Below are positions 23,380 to 31,161 of a stretch of 43,536 nucleotides of DNA, in pieces. Location: contig CAZPCZ010000003.1 of the NCBI GenBank assembly GCA_964585225.1, positions 1 to 43,536 on the forward strand. The letters are read 5' to 3'. The DNA comes from CAZPCZ01 sp964585225 (lineage in GTDB: Bacteria > Patescibacteriota > Patescibacteriia > JACPHY01). The notes under the pieces are model-generated. The model made no database searches, was not told where the DNA came from, and worked only from the letters and a program-made list of their open reading frames with translations. The number at the start of each line of letters is the position of its first letter. Positions within the stretch are counted from its first letter, which is position 1. The translations under genes and the position numbers were made by a program.

Positions 23380-23490
23380 ATGGACGACCGCTACCGCCTC
23401 CAGAAGAAACTCGACGAGATGTCCGAGGAGTACACCGCGAAGCTGCGGGAGCTGGGGGAGAAGAAGGCGTCGGAGGTCATGACGGTGTAA
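23380..23490 (+). CDS. Mini-RRF: 36-aa ORF copying the C-terminal helix of ribosome recycling factor
   Basis: ATG plus 35 codons whose translation is identical to the last 35 residues of the Frr protein encoded at 15435-15983 (DDRYRLQKKL ... KKASEVMTV). Over those codons there are five nucleotide differences, all synonymous third-position changes (CGT/CGC, CTG/CTC, CAA/CAG, AAG/AAA, GTG/GTC), and the stop is TAA instead of TAG. In RRF this region is the final long helix of the three-helix domain I that contacts 23S rRNA. It has its own promoter-like leader, which resembles that of glyS. It may be a functional micropeptide, a decoy or a decaying duplication; synonymous-only change favours constraint or very recent conversion. 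Confidence 0.6.
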   Translation: MDDRYRLQKKLDEMSEEYTAKLRELGEKKASEVMTV

Positions 23491-23532
23491 CAATGCGTAT
23501 GGTGTAGCGGAGGAAAAATCACGACACGTCGG

Positions 23533-23568
23533 GAACCGCGCTCGTTGCAGCGCGGTTCGCTAGTTTTC
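23533..23568 (+). terminator. Hairpin with T-tract after the mini-RRF ORF
   Basis: A 10-bp stem GAACCGCGCT/AGCGCGGTTC with loop CGTTGC, then GCTAGTTTTCC. It may terminate the mini-RRF transcript, but the tail coincides with a conserved motif found upstream of three other genes. Confidence 0.5.
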
Positions 23569-23588
23569 CATCCGCGGTGCGGCAAACT
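23558..23588 (+). promoter_or_regulatory. Shared CGCTAGTTTTCC motif, copy A
   Basis: The motif at 23558-23569 is followed after 13 nt by CAAACT (23583-23588), with ATG at 23647. The same arrangement (motif, 13 nt, nAnnnT, RBS, ATG) occurs at three other genes in this region. Confidence 0.5.
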
Positions 23589-23646
23589 GATGGCAGGATG
23601 GTCTGAACCGTTCATTTCCAAGTTCGCAACAGACGGAGGTGTTCCC

Positions 23647-23994
23647 ATGACATTGAGTGGTAACGGAACGATCGCCGTGCTCATTGCGGGCGCGGTATAC
23701 CTCATCGCGGTACTCCTATTCCCAGACCTCGTGTTCGCGGTGATTGCCAAAGCGACGGATGCTATCGGCTCAGCGGTCGCGCGGATCGGTGCAGGGTACG
23801 GCGCGCTGTTCGTCGACCTCCACGCGCTCCCGAGGCGGAAGGCGAGCATGCGCGCGAAGATCATCGGCGTGCTCCGGAAATGGTGGTTGCGTGTGCACCA
23901 TGCGTTCGAGAGGGTCATCGGTCGGCAGCTGCCGCGCATCCGTGACCTCATGCAGTCATCCGGCAACAGTACCCCATCGGATACGGAGGTGTGA
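23647..23994 (+). CDS. Small single-TM membrane protein
   Basis: 115 aa; RBS GGAGG 7 nt before ATG 23647. One TM helix near the N-terminus (GTIAVLIAGAVYLIAVLLFP), a short amphipathic segment, then a strongly basic cytosolic region (ALPRRKASMRAKIIGVLRKW) and a polar tail. No family recognised. It is the first gene of an apparent operon: the next start lies 1 nt after its stop. Motif copy A lies upstream. Confidence 0.65.
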   Translation: MTLSGNGTIAVLIAGAVYLIAVLLFPDLVFAVIAKATDAIGSAVARIGAGYGALFVDLHALPRRKASMRAKIIGVLRKWWLRVHHAFERVIGRQLPRIRDLMQSSGNSTPSDTEV

Positions 23995-23995
23995 G

Positions 23996-25039
23996 ATGGC
24001 CAACACGAAACAGGTTCGGCAGACGATCGTATTTCTCTGGCTCCTGTTCGCGCTCGTCGCGCTCCTCGGGTGCGCATACGGAAATGCGTGGATGGTGTAC
24101 ACCGCAGCGGAAACCGTTCTCCCGAGGCAGCTCATCAGCCGAACGGTCGAGGTGGGTGGGCATGTCTTCATCACCGCCGCGCTCGTCCTCGCTGTCGTCT
24201 TCGTGGGGCTCGAACTCTGCGCGGGAGCGGTCGCCGAGCACGCCTACCGGGCCGCTGGAGCGAAGGGGTTTTCCGGCGCGCACGCGCTCCGGCTCTTCGT
24301 GGTGGCGGCATTCCTCTTCGTGTTCGTCGCGTGGGTGGAACTCGCGCTCGTGAACCAACGAGCGATGACCCTCCAGCTGGACTTCGACCTCCTCAAGCAG
24401 ACGCTCTCGGAGCACCAACGAGCAGCCATGCAGGGTGACATCGCGCGTACACGGACACTGTTCACCCTCGTCACCGCAGTGACGCTCTGCCTCACGACGC
24501 TCCTCATCGGGCTCGTCGTGCGGGGGTTCCGAACGATCGCGCCGACCATTGGGGCGTCGGTCCATCGGCGCTGGGAGGCCGTCGGTTCGGTCGTGCGTGC
24601 GGTGTGGTCTGCGATCGCATTCGTCGTGAGTGTGCTCCTCGCGGCGATCATCGAAGCGGTGCTCTTCGCGGTCGCCGCCGCTATCTTCGTCGTGTGGGGG
24701 ATCGTGCGCATTGTGGGGACGGCAGCCACCTGGGTGACGGAGCTCCTCGACAAGCTCCTGGAGATCATCATCCGAAGACCGTCTCGTGCCGTTGCGGCGT
24801 TCTGGCGCCGCCTCTGGACTCCGGTGGAGATCGTGGCCAACACGCTGCCTCCAGCAGCAGAGGCGTCAGGCGCGCCGCCGAGCGCTCCGGCGACGGGTGT
24901 CGGGATCGAGACGAACGGGACGACACACGGCTCCACGCCGGAGGGCACGGCCGCACCGACAAGCACGGCGATAGAGCCGGGATCGAATGGGGCCTCGACG
25001 CCAGCGGGCGCCTCGACACGAACGGAGGTTTCGTCATGA
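23996..25039 (+). CDS. Multi-pass membrane protein with Pro/Ala/Thr/Ser-rich tail
   Basis: 347 aa from ATG 23996. Five or six TM segments: VFLWLLFALVALLGCAYG (about 12-30), ITAALVLAVVFVGLELCAGA, LFVVAAFLFVFVAWVELALV, LFTLVTAVTLCLTTLLIGLV and a long pair near 205-245 (SAIAFVVSVLLAAIIEAVLF). From about residue 290 the protein becomes low-complexity (Pro, Ala, Thr, Ser, Gly), like an extracellular or flexible linker. No family recognised. Stop/start overlap (ATGA) couples it to the VWA-like gene. Confidence 0.7.
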   Translation: MANTKQVRQTIVFLWLLFALVALLGCAYGNAWMVYTAAETVLPRQLISRTVEVGGHVFITAALVLAVVFVGLELCAGAVAEHAYRAAGAKGFSGAHALRLFVVAAFLFVFVAWVELALVNQRAMTLQLDFDLLKQTLSEHQRAAMQGDIARTRTLFTLVTAVTLCLTTLLIGLVVRGFRTIAPTIGASVHRRWEAVGSVVRAVWSAIAFVVSVLLAAIIEAVLFAVAAAIFVVWGIVRIVGTAATWVTELLDKLLEIIIRRPSRAVAAFWRRLWTPVEIVANTLPPAAEASGAPPSAPATGVGIETNGTTHGSTPEGTAAPTSTAIEPGSNGASTPAGASTRTEVSS

Positions 25040-25980
25040 ATTCGATACTCACGAAAGCGGTCATGGGCATCGTGGCGCTCGCTGGCGCGGGCATTGTCGT
25101 GTACGCAGGGCGGCAGGCGCTCTACGGATCCGACAAGAAACCGGAGGCCACCGAACCTGTGCGGGAAATCACCGCGGAGGAGGTGCATGCGGCGCGTGCG
25201 GAGTTCGAGAATCATACTCCCACGACCGTACGCGCCGTGCTCGCCGACATCTCCGGCTCCGTCGTCGATCCCCCGAGTCGCACCTGTCGCAGGTGCAAGG
25301 GGATGCGCAGTACATTGGTCGCGAAAATCCGGGATGTGCTCCGCGATTTCTTCGACCCGAAAGCGGCGCCGCCCGCGCGCACCCATACGACGATCATAAG
25401 CTTGGGATCGGGGAGCTTCGGTGCATCCACGTACCGACGGAGTGTCGAGATCGATTACGAACGGATGCCAGAGCCGCCGGAGAAGTGGGGGAGTACAGAT
25501 CCCCTCGCACTCACCCCAGCGCAGCTCGTCGAAATCGATCGCTGGCGATCCCAGTTTCGGAGCTGGCGCACCGACATGGAGCAGCACGGTTCGAAGCAGC
25601 GCGCAGCAATCGAGGCGGCGATTGTCGGTATCGAGAAGCACCCATCGGAATGGACCACGGACATCGTCAGCGCGACCGAAGCCGCGGCTCTCATCATTCC
25701 GCCCGGAGCCAGCGCGGTGCACCTCACGTACATCAGCGACTTCGAGGAGATCCTCGACGGACGAAGGAGGCACCATACGGATGCGGAGCTCGCCGCGTGG
25801 TGTACGGACAACGAGTTCGCATTCCCCGAAGCCACGCGCGTGACGGCGTACGTGAGCACGACCGCGGGCACGTTGCAGGGCATTCAACGGCGGTGGAAAC
25901 CCTTCTTCACCGGCTGCGGCGTGAAGTCGGAGGCCATCCGGTTCCTCCCGCTCCATACCGTTGATCCCGTTCCCAAGTAG
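25036..25980 (+). CDS. Membrane-anchored VWA-like protein with MIDAS motif
   Basis: 314 aa. N-terminal TM anchor (AVMGIVALAGAGIVVYAG), a short linker, then AVLADISGSVVDPP, whose DxSxS is the metal-ion-dependent adhesion site of von Willebrand A domains. Later strands THTTIISLGSGSF, a helix with TDIVSATEAA (candidate MIDAS Thr) and VHLTYISDFEEIL (candidate MIDAS Asp) keep the VWA order. A CRRC pair directly follows the MIDAS loop, which is unusual and could form a disulfide or bind metal. VWA domains mediate metal-dependent protein contact. Co-translation with the preceding multi-pass protein suggests a complex (inference). Confidence 0.68.
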   Translation: MNSILTKAVMGIVALAGAGIVVYAGRQALYGSDKKPEATEPVREITAEEVHAARAEFENHTPTTVRAVLADISGSVVDPPSRTCRRCKGMRSTLVAKIRDVLRDFFDPKAAPPARTHTTIISLGSGSFGASTYRRSVEIDYERMPEPPEKWGSTDPLALTPAQLVEIDRWRSQFRSWRTDMEQHGSKQRAAIEAAIVGIEKHPSEWTTDIVSATEAAALIIPPGASAVHLTYISDFEEILDGRRRHHTDAELAAWCTDNEFAFPEATRVTAYVSTTAGTLQGIQRRWKPFFTGCGVKSEAIRFLPLHTVDPVPK

Positions 25981-26088
25981 CACATCGCTCCGATACTCGC
26001 AGCGTCGAGGATCGGAGCATCTCCCCCGCCTCGATCCCGCCCGGGATCGGTGCGGAGGAGGTTCATTCACAATGTAAGGAGGTGCACC
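25981..26088 (+). other. Intergenic hairpins between VWA-like gene and next membrane gene
   Basis: GCTCCGAT pairs with ATCGGAGC over 14 nt, then CGATCCCG/CGGGATCG. No T-tract follows, so these may be processing or attenuation structures rather than terminators. A strong RBS (AAGGAGG) ends the segment. Confidence 0.35.
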
Positions 26089-27228
26089 ATGTGGTCACCG
26101 TGCTGGCTCGCTGCAACGTACGAGTACACCGATGCGAGCGGTCGGGTACACGTGATTCCGTACGGGCATCCCCCGCTAGGAACGCCGCTCGCGGTGCCGT
26201 GCGATTTCGCCGATTTCCTCTTCGGGTGTTTCACGGCGATCCTCTCGCTCTTCGGTGCGCAGGTCATCGCGAAGGAGGTAGGGCTCCGTCACAGTGGGGT
26301 TGATTGGGAGCGCCTCGCGATCGTCGCCGGGTTGAGTATTCTCCTGGCTGCGGCGCTCCTCGCGCTCACATGGGTTCCGTTCCGGTACCTCCGGAACGCG
26401 CACCGGACTCCGCCGGGCGTACACACGCCGCTGACCGGACCGGAGTGGCCATCGGGGCTCACGTACGCGTGGTCGAGCATCGGGCACTGGCCGCGACTCG
26501 GTTGGATTTCCGTCGTGAGCACCGGCGCGCTCGTGTTCGGATGGGTCACGCGGACGGCGGGGGCAGCGGCGATGCACAACCACCGCGCGCTCTTCGACGT
26601 CATTGATGCATCGGCATTCGTGTTCGGGTTCGTCCTCGCCGCATTCTGGTTCGGCCGCGCGTTCCTGCCATGGTACTCCGGGAATCCGCGGATTCAACTC
26701 CTCCGTGACTGGTGGAAGACGGAGATTGGGGAGTACGCGTGGTGGGGTGGCGCGAGCCAGGCGCTCAACCGTCAGCTCGTGATCCCGGGACGCGCAGCGA
26801 CGAAACGGTTGCCGGACGGAACAGTCGTCGAGGAACATCCGCTCTCGATCGGCGAAGGCCTCACGCAAACCGCCGCAGTGGTCCGTGATAGCACCGTCGG
26901 TGTGTTCGTCCGCGCGGGGTTCGCGCGATCGAATGCCCGACTCTTCGCGGACATCATGTGGGTAGGCATTCCCATCATGGTGACGATCGCGGTCGCCTGC
27001 CTTGGCGGCGTGCTGGGCATCGCGACGATCGGTGGGTGCACTGCGGCGCTGCTCCTCGGGATCACCGGTGGTGCGCACGCCGTCGCCGTGGGGTTCGGGG
27101 CTGCCATCCTCGTGAGCGTGGTGACGTTCGGCGTGACGTACGCGTACCGCTGGGTATGGCGCGCGGTGTGGGAGATCGGGCGGTGGCTCATCCTCCGCCC
27201 GAAGGGACCGTACCCCGTGAGCGTGTGA
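26089..27228 (+). CDS. Large multi-pass membrane protein, unknown family
   Basis: 379 aa; RBS TAAGGAGG 6 nt before ATG 26089. TM segments at about 42-62 (ADFLFGCFTAILSLFGAQVI), 78-98 (IVAGLSILLAAALLALTWV), 138-156, 175-195 (AFVFGFVLAAFWFGRAFL) and a Gly/Ala-rich hydrophobic block near 290-360 (VGIPIMVTIAVACLGGVLGI, then AVAVGFGAAILVSVVTFGVT). A soluble loop between contains WWKTEIGEYAWWGGASQALN. Aromatic-rich, no enzymatic motif seen. Probably part of the same envelope system as the preceding genes. Confidence 0.68.
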   Translation: MWSPCWLAATYEYTDASGRVHVIPYGHPPLGTPLAVPCDFADFLFGCFTAILSLFGAQVIAKEVGLRHSGVDWERLAIVAGLSILLAAALLALTWVPFRYLRNAHRTPPGVHTPLTGPEWPSGLTYAWSSIGHWPRLGWISVVSTGALVFGWVTRTAGAAAMHNHRALFDVIDASAFVFGFVLAAFWFGRAFLPWYSGNPRIQLLRDWWKTEIGEYAWWGGASQALNRQLVIPGRAATKRLPDGTVVEEHPLSIGEGLTQTAAVVRDSTVGVFVRAGFARSNARLFADIMWVGIPIMVTIAVACLGGVLGIATIGGCTAALLLGITGGAHAVAVGFGAAILVSVVTFGVTYAYRWVWRAVWEIGRWLILRPKGPYPVSV

Positions 27229-27240
27229 GAGAACAGCATG

Positions 27241-27266
27241 ACGCCCCCGATGATCATCGGGGGCGT
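27241..27266. terminator. Perfect palindromic bidirectional terminator
   Basis: A 26-nt perfect palindrome centred on GATGATCATC (arms ACGCCCCCGATGA and complement), between convergent genes; TTCTACTACT follows on the plus strand. Confidence 0.8.
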
Positions 27267-27270
27267 TCTA

Positions 27271-28395
27271 CTACTCTTCGAGCGGTCGGCCGAGCAGTTC
27301 CTCGAGCGCGTCGACGCTCCGGTCGTTCGGTGCCGGTTGGCTGAGCGACGTGCGGAGGCGGTGGAGGTCTGCAATGCATCGGTCGCGCCCCGCTCGCGTC
27401 GGCGCTTCGGTGAGCCATTTGCACACCCCCTTGAGGAGCCGCTTGCAGCCGAAAGCGGTGACGTCGAAGGCGGTCCCCGCGACCGTCACACCGTGCTCAG
27501 CGCGCTCGAGGAAGTTGCGGTTCCGCCAGCGGCCGATCGCCGAGCCGACGCGTGACCCAACGTCGTACGCTGGTCCGGTGAGCGCGCGGCACGCGGTCTG
27601 GAGGCCCTTCGAGCCGACCTCCTCGACGCCAGGGCCGCGCATGAGGATCGTACAGAATCCCTCCTGCGCGATGGTCGCCACGCCGCTGCAGAACGCCTCC
27701 GGGTGCTCGAGGAGCCAGGTGATCGGTGAGCTTTGGATGTTCGCATCGGCTGCCGCCCAGTCGATCTGGTACGCCTCCGAGAACCATGTGCAGTAGACCG
27801 TGCCGAGCCAGAACACCGTGTCGTGGAGATTGGACGTGAGGAGATCCTCGTCCGCGGTACGTGCCGCGAGGGCGGTCGGTGACAGATCGGCGATGATCTC
27901 TGCGCCCTGCGCACGGATGCAGTTCTGCGTCGGTCGTGCGGTGAGGTCCGGTTGGTCGCAGCGCTCCCACGCCGGAATGCCGATCGTCTGCGCGACGCGT
28001 TGGAGTGCGGCCGACTTCCGTCGGAAATCCGTCGCGACCTCGAGCGTCGCGAGCGACCGACGGTACTGCGCGAGCGTCCACCCGTGCCGGGCGAGCGCAC
28101 CGTGGAGCAGCGATGCGATCGCTGCCGGCGGATCTCCGCGCGGAGCGATCGCGTACCCGAGGTCTGCGGTGACGAACACGGCACTGTTGAGCTGCGGCAC
28201 GAGGTTGCACCGAACGGCCCGGAGTCCGGTCACTTCTGCCGTCGCTGCAGGGAGGTTCGGAAGGCGGCTGATGCCAGACGGGAAGAAGGGTGGTGCGGTG
28301 AAGGGGTCGACGCGCGGCTGTGCGCTGGCGTCCACTCCAACGGCGACACCGGCCACAATCATCACGGTTATCGCGATCGGTGCAGGGATACGCAT
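27271..28395 (-). CDS. Secreted Cys-containing protein, unknown family
   Basis: 374 aa from ATG 28395, RBS GAGGAGG upstream on the minus strand. Sec signal peptide MRIPAPIAITVMIVAGVAVG followed by VDASAQ (cleavage probably after ASA). The mature protein has about ten Cys (VRCNLVP, ERCDQPD, QNCIRAQ, VYCTWFS, EAFCSGV, GFCTILM, QTACRAL, FGCKRLLKGVCKW), suggesting disulfides in an extracytoplasmic location. Mostly helical; no recognised domain. It has motif copy C upstream and faces, divergently, a Cys-rich lipoprotein gene with motif copy B. Confidence 0.7.
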   Translation of the reverse strand: MRIPAPIAITVMIVAGVAVGVDASAQPRVDPFTAPPFFPSGISRLPNLPAATAEVTGLRAVRCNLVPQLNSAVFVTADLGYAIAPRGDPPAAIASLLHGALARHGWTLAQYRRSLATLEVATDFRRKSAALQRVAQTIGIPAWERCDQPDLTARPTQNCIRAQGAEIIADLSPTALAARTADEDLLTSNLHDTVFWLGTVYCTWFSEAYQIDWAAADANIQSSPITWLLEHPEAFCSGVATIAQEGFCTILMRGPGVEEVGSKGLQTACRALTGPAYDVGSRVGSAIGRWRNRNFLERAEHGVTVAGTAFDVTAFGCKRLLKGVCKWLTEAPTRAGRDRCIADLHRLRTSLSQPAPNDRSVDALEELLGRPLEE

Positions 28396-28429
28396 GGGAT
28401 CCTCCTCGTGTTGGGAACGAGCTACCTCG

Positions 28430-28460
28430 AGCGTACGGGAAGGGGTCCGGAAAACTAGCG
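28430..28460 (-). promoter_or_regulatory. Shared CGCTAGTTTTCC motif, copy C
   Basis: On the minus strand the motif (28460-28449) is followed after 13 nt by TACGCT (28435-28430), then ATG 28395. With copy B it forms a perfect 16-bp inverted repeat (GGAAAACTAGCGACGC at 28449-28464 and its complement at 28522-28537). Confidence 0.6.
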
Positions 28461-28525
28461 ACGCGTCGACCAGCGTCGAGCAGTACGCCGCGTGGCTCGC
28501 ACGCCTCGCCAATGGGTGCCGGCGT

Positions 28526-28556
28526 CGCTAGTTTTCCTGCAGGAGGGCGCGATGCT
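28526..28556 (+). promoter_or_regulatory. Shared CGCTAGTTTTCC motif, copy B
   Basis: The motif at 28526-28537 is followed after 13 nt by GATGCT (28551-28556), then ATG 28590. Divergent partner of copy C. Confidence 0.55.
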
Positions 28557-28589
28557 GGTCGTATCGCTCATTCCCAACCGGAGGTTCCC

Positions 28590-29054
28590 ATGCGAACGAT
28601 CACCATCATCACCGCCGCGGTCATCGCGGTCGCCACCACGCTCACCGCGTGCCGACGCAGCGAGAAGAAGTACGCGCAGATCATCTGCGAGGAGATGCAG
28701 GACCCGGAAATCTCCTGTACGAACGGACGTCGCCGGACCGACACGCTGAGTCGGAACCTCGTCCTCGTTCAGTACAACGCGTGTCGCCAGGAGAAGATCA
28801 TGGAGGCGCTCGGACGCGGCGAGCTCAGCGCAGCCGGAGACATCGACTTCGATGACGCGTGCGAGACGACCACGGACAAGTACGGTCTCACGGAGACGAA
28901 GTTCTTCAAGATCGATCAGCAGATGGTCATGCGCTGTCAGCGCGGCGACGAGGAGGCCTGCCTCCTGGCGTGCTGCGGCAAGGATCGTCCGATCCAGGCG
29001 ATGCCGATGTTGCCGGACTTCACGCGGGGGCCCCTCCAGCAGCTGAACCCCTGA
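28590..29054 (+). CDS. Small Cys-rich lipoprotein
   Basis: 154 aa; RBS GGAGG 5 nt before ATG 28590. Lipoprotein signal MRTITIITAAVIAVATTLTAC with lipobox LTAC (Cys 21). The mature part is charged and carries about eight further Cys (IICEEM, ISCTNG, NACRQEK, DDACETT, MRCQRGDEEACLLACCGKD), ending in a Pro/Met-rich tail. No family recognised. A surface-anchored partner of the secreted Cys-containing protein encoded divergently is plausible, as both share the promoter motif and spacing. Confidence 0.72.
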   Translation: MRTITIITAAVIAVATTLTACRRSEKKYAQIICEEMQDPEISCTNGRRRTDTLSRNLVLVQYNACRQEKIMEALGRGELSAAGDIDFDDACETTTDKYGLTETKFFKIDQQMVMRCQRGDEEACLLACCGKDRPIQAMPMLPDFTRGPLQQLNP

Positions 29055-29069
29055 GCCGGGACGCCTCAC

Positions 29070-29108
29070 AACCCCGATGGTATATATACCGTCGGGGTTG
29101 AAACTTTT
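29070..29108 (+). terminator. Intrinsic terminator after the lipoprotein gene
   Basis: AACCCCGA/TCGGGGTT stem capped by a TATATATA centre, then GAAACTTTTCTT. Confidence 0.8.
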
Positions 29109-29131
29109 CTTCGCTCAACAGAGCGCCTTGC

Positions 29132-29160
29132 TTGACGTTTCTCTATTTTTCTGAAAGATT
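29132..29160 (+). promoter_or_regulatory. Putative promoter of the GHMP-like gene
   Basis: TTGACG (29132-29137), 17-nt spacer, AAGATT (29155-29160). The region 29100-29185 is AT-rich for this genome. The -10 match is modest. Confidence 0.45.
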
Positions 29161-29186
29161 GGAACCGACCATATAGGAATCAGCGT

Positions 29187-31058
29187 ATGACCCCAGCGCA
29201 CCACGCCCACGCCAATTCGAAGCTCCTCGAGGAGCGGCATCGCGCGATTTACGAACGGCTCTACCGAGCATGTCCGACCGTCGTGTCCGCGCCGGCGATC
29301 CTCCGGTGGTCGCCGACGTACGCCGTCGGACCCGGCGGCATCGGACTGAACTCGAAGCTTCCGTTCCGTCTTCACATCGGCGTCGAACCGCGATCGGATG
29401 GGGGAGTCACATGGGGCGATCTCCAGTACTACCTCCCAGAGCGCGGTACGTTCGTTGACCTCGAGCACTCGCGCGCGACACTGCTCCTCCTCGATATCTT
29501 TGCCGCGGTCGCCAAGCGCTACGGTAAGGCGCCGCACGCGCGGATCTGGGGTATCTCGGAGATTCCATTCTTCCGGGGGCTCAACGCGGATCCACTCTGC
29601 GCGGTCCCGATGGCGACCGCGTGGCTCCTCCATCTCGGCGTGCTCACGCCGGAGGACATGCAGGCGATCGCTCACGCACCGACCGCATCGCTCACGACCA
29701 TGCGAGGGTTCCCCGAACTCTGGAAGCTCACGCTGCAGATCGAATCTGCAATCGCCGCATGGGTGACCGATGGCGACCTCGCACTTGCGACCATCATGGA
29801 TAGTCGGTACCCGATCGCATTTTTCCGCGAGAAGGATCCGGTTCTCTTCGATCACTACCGCGACCTCGGGATCGATGATCCCGCATCGTACTACAACGTC
29901 GCCGGGAACCTCTTCTTCCGCGCCGTGCGCATGGAGGAGATATTCCCATTCGACCAGTTCCCGTACTGGCCAATTGATATCGCGCTCGTGTACGTCGGCG
30001 AGGAGGGTTCGTCAACCGCCGTGTACAAGACGCGCGGCGCATTCAAGGTGCGCCTCGATGAGTCCGCTGCGTTTGCCCGATCATACCTCAGTGCGCTCGC
30101 TCCCATCGCCTTCCGCGAAACACCGCAGTTCCTCGCGCTCGCACGGGAGACCCCGCAGCAGTCTGCGGGCATGACGATGTTCCGGACGTACCGCGAACCG
30201 TCCGTGACGCACTCCATGGTCGTGTTCAAAGCTCTGCACGATCTCTTGCAGTACGGCGCGACCGTGCATGTGCTCCGGGAGTTCTTCCACAGCCAGAATG
30301 TCTGCCAGGATCTCCTTCGGCTCGTCGGGCTCTCGCCGCTCGCGGTGAGCCGACCGCGGACGATCCTCCGTCTCTTCGGCAGTCGAATGACTGAGACGAG
30401 TACCGCGAGCCGCCTCATCGGGCCCGGCATCCATGGTAGCCTCATGGTGCTCGGCCCGTTGAATTCGCTCGAGACGGTTTTGAATGAAGCGCTTCCGGCG
30501 ATCCAGGAAGAATCGAAGAAGGAGGTCCACTGCCACTACGCGTCGTGGTGTGACGGTGGGCTGCCGTCGGACGGTGTGCGCGTGCACCAACACCTCGCGA
30601 GCGGGCTGCGGTCATCGTATGTGAACGGCTCGACCGTCACCGTCCGCGTCCACGAGCGCGGTCAGCTCACCGGCACGCTCCTCCACGCGGACGAACAGTG
30701 GGAGCGCGAACGTGCGACGTACGACATTGCGCTTGACCAACGGGAGAATCGGATCTACATTCGCGGGACCCCGCTCGATTCGACTGAGCTCCACACGACG
30801 AAGCAGACGATCGAGCTCCTCCGAAAGCTCCTCGCGGATGCACGGAAGCACACATTCGCGCCGAACGACCTCCCGCCGTCTTCCTATCGAGACGATCGAA
30901 ACCAACTTGAGTCAAAGGTGGTGCGACCGTTCACGTCCGCGGTGGAACGCCACACTGGTCAGCCGTTCGGCCTTCGCGTCACCGGCGGTCTTCGGAAGGA
31001 TTACTCACTCTTGTTCACCCCAGGCAACCACCGTATCGCATGGGTGGAGCGGGGGTAA
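29187..31058 (+). CDS. GHMP-kinase-like protein, divergent
   Basis: 623 aa. The first 300 residues resemble the GHMP fold: APAILRWSPTYAVGPGGIGL (N-terminal substrate segment), HARIWGISEIPFFRGLNADP in the position of motif 2 (usually IPxGxGLGSSAA) followed by the helix LCAVPMATAWLLHLGVLTPE, and IDIALVYVGEEGSSTAVYKT like the C-terminal strand of galactokinase-type enzymes. The GLGSS ATP loop is replaced by GLNADP, so ATP binding may be lost or altered. Residues about 300-623 are additional, with HCHYASWCDGG, and match no family I know. Location is cytosolic by lack of signal. Function is unassigned. Confidence 0.5.
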   Translation: MTPAHHAHANSKLLEERHRAIYERLYRACPTVVSAPAILRWSPTYAVGPGGIGLNSKLPFRLHIGVEPRSDGGVTWGDLQYYLPERGTFVDLEHSRATLLLLDIFAAVAKRYGKAPHARIWGISEIPFFRGLNADPLCAVPMATAWLLHLGVLTPEDMQAIAHAPTASLTTMRGFPELWKLTLQIESAIAAWVTDGDLALATIMDSRYPIAFFREKDPVLFDHYRDLGIDDPASYYNVAGNLFFRAVRMEEIFPFDQFPYWPIDIALVYVGEEGSSTAVYKTRGAFKVRLDESAAFARSYLSALAPIAFRETPQFLALARETPQQSAGMTMFRTYREPSVTHSMVVFKALHDLLQYGATVHVLREFFHSQNVCQDLLRLVGLSPLAVSRPRTILRLFGSRMTETSTASRLIGPGIHGSLMVLGPLNSLETVLNEALPAIQEESKKEVHCHYASWCDGGLPSDGVRVHQHLASGLRSSYVNGSTVTVRVHERGQLTGTLLHADEQWERERATYDIALDQRENRIYIRGTPLDSTELHTTKQTIELLRKLLADARKHTFAPNDLPPSSYRDDRNQLESKVVRPFTSAVERHTGQPFGLRVTGGLRKDYSLLFTPGNHRIAWVERG

Positions 31059-31071
31059 TTTCCTGTCCCGT

Positions 31072-31102
31072 CGCTAGTTTTCATGACACCGCGTGGGATC
31101 AT
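31072..31102 (+). promoter_or_regulatory. Shared CGCTAGTTTTC motif, copy D
   Basis: CGCTAGTTTTC at 31072-31082, then 14 nt, then GATCAT (31097-31102), with ATG at 31162. It lies 13 nt after the stop of the previous gene, so a terminator role is an alternative. Confidence 0.45.
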
Positions 31103-31161
31103 GGGCACAGAGCACGATCGTTCCTTTCCCAGAGCGTCAACGAAACGAGAGGAGGTGCCCC

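Noticed and set aside
23533..23568. Integron attC site
   Set aside because: The GTT/AAC core pair and bulged attC stem are not present; a simple hairpin with T-tract explains it.
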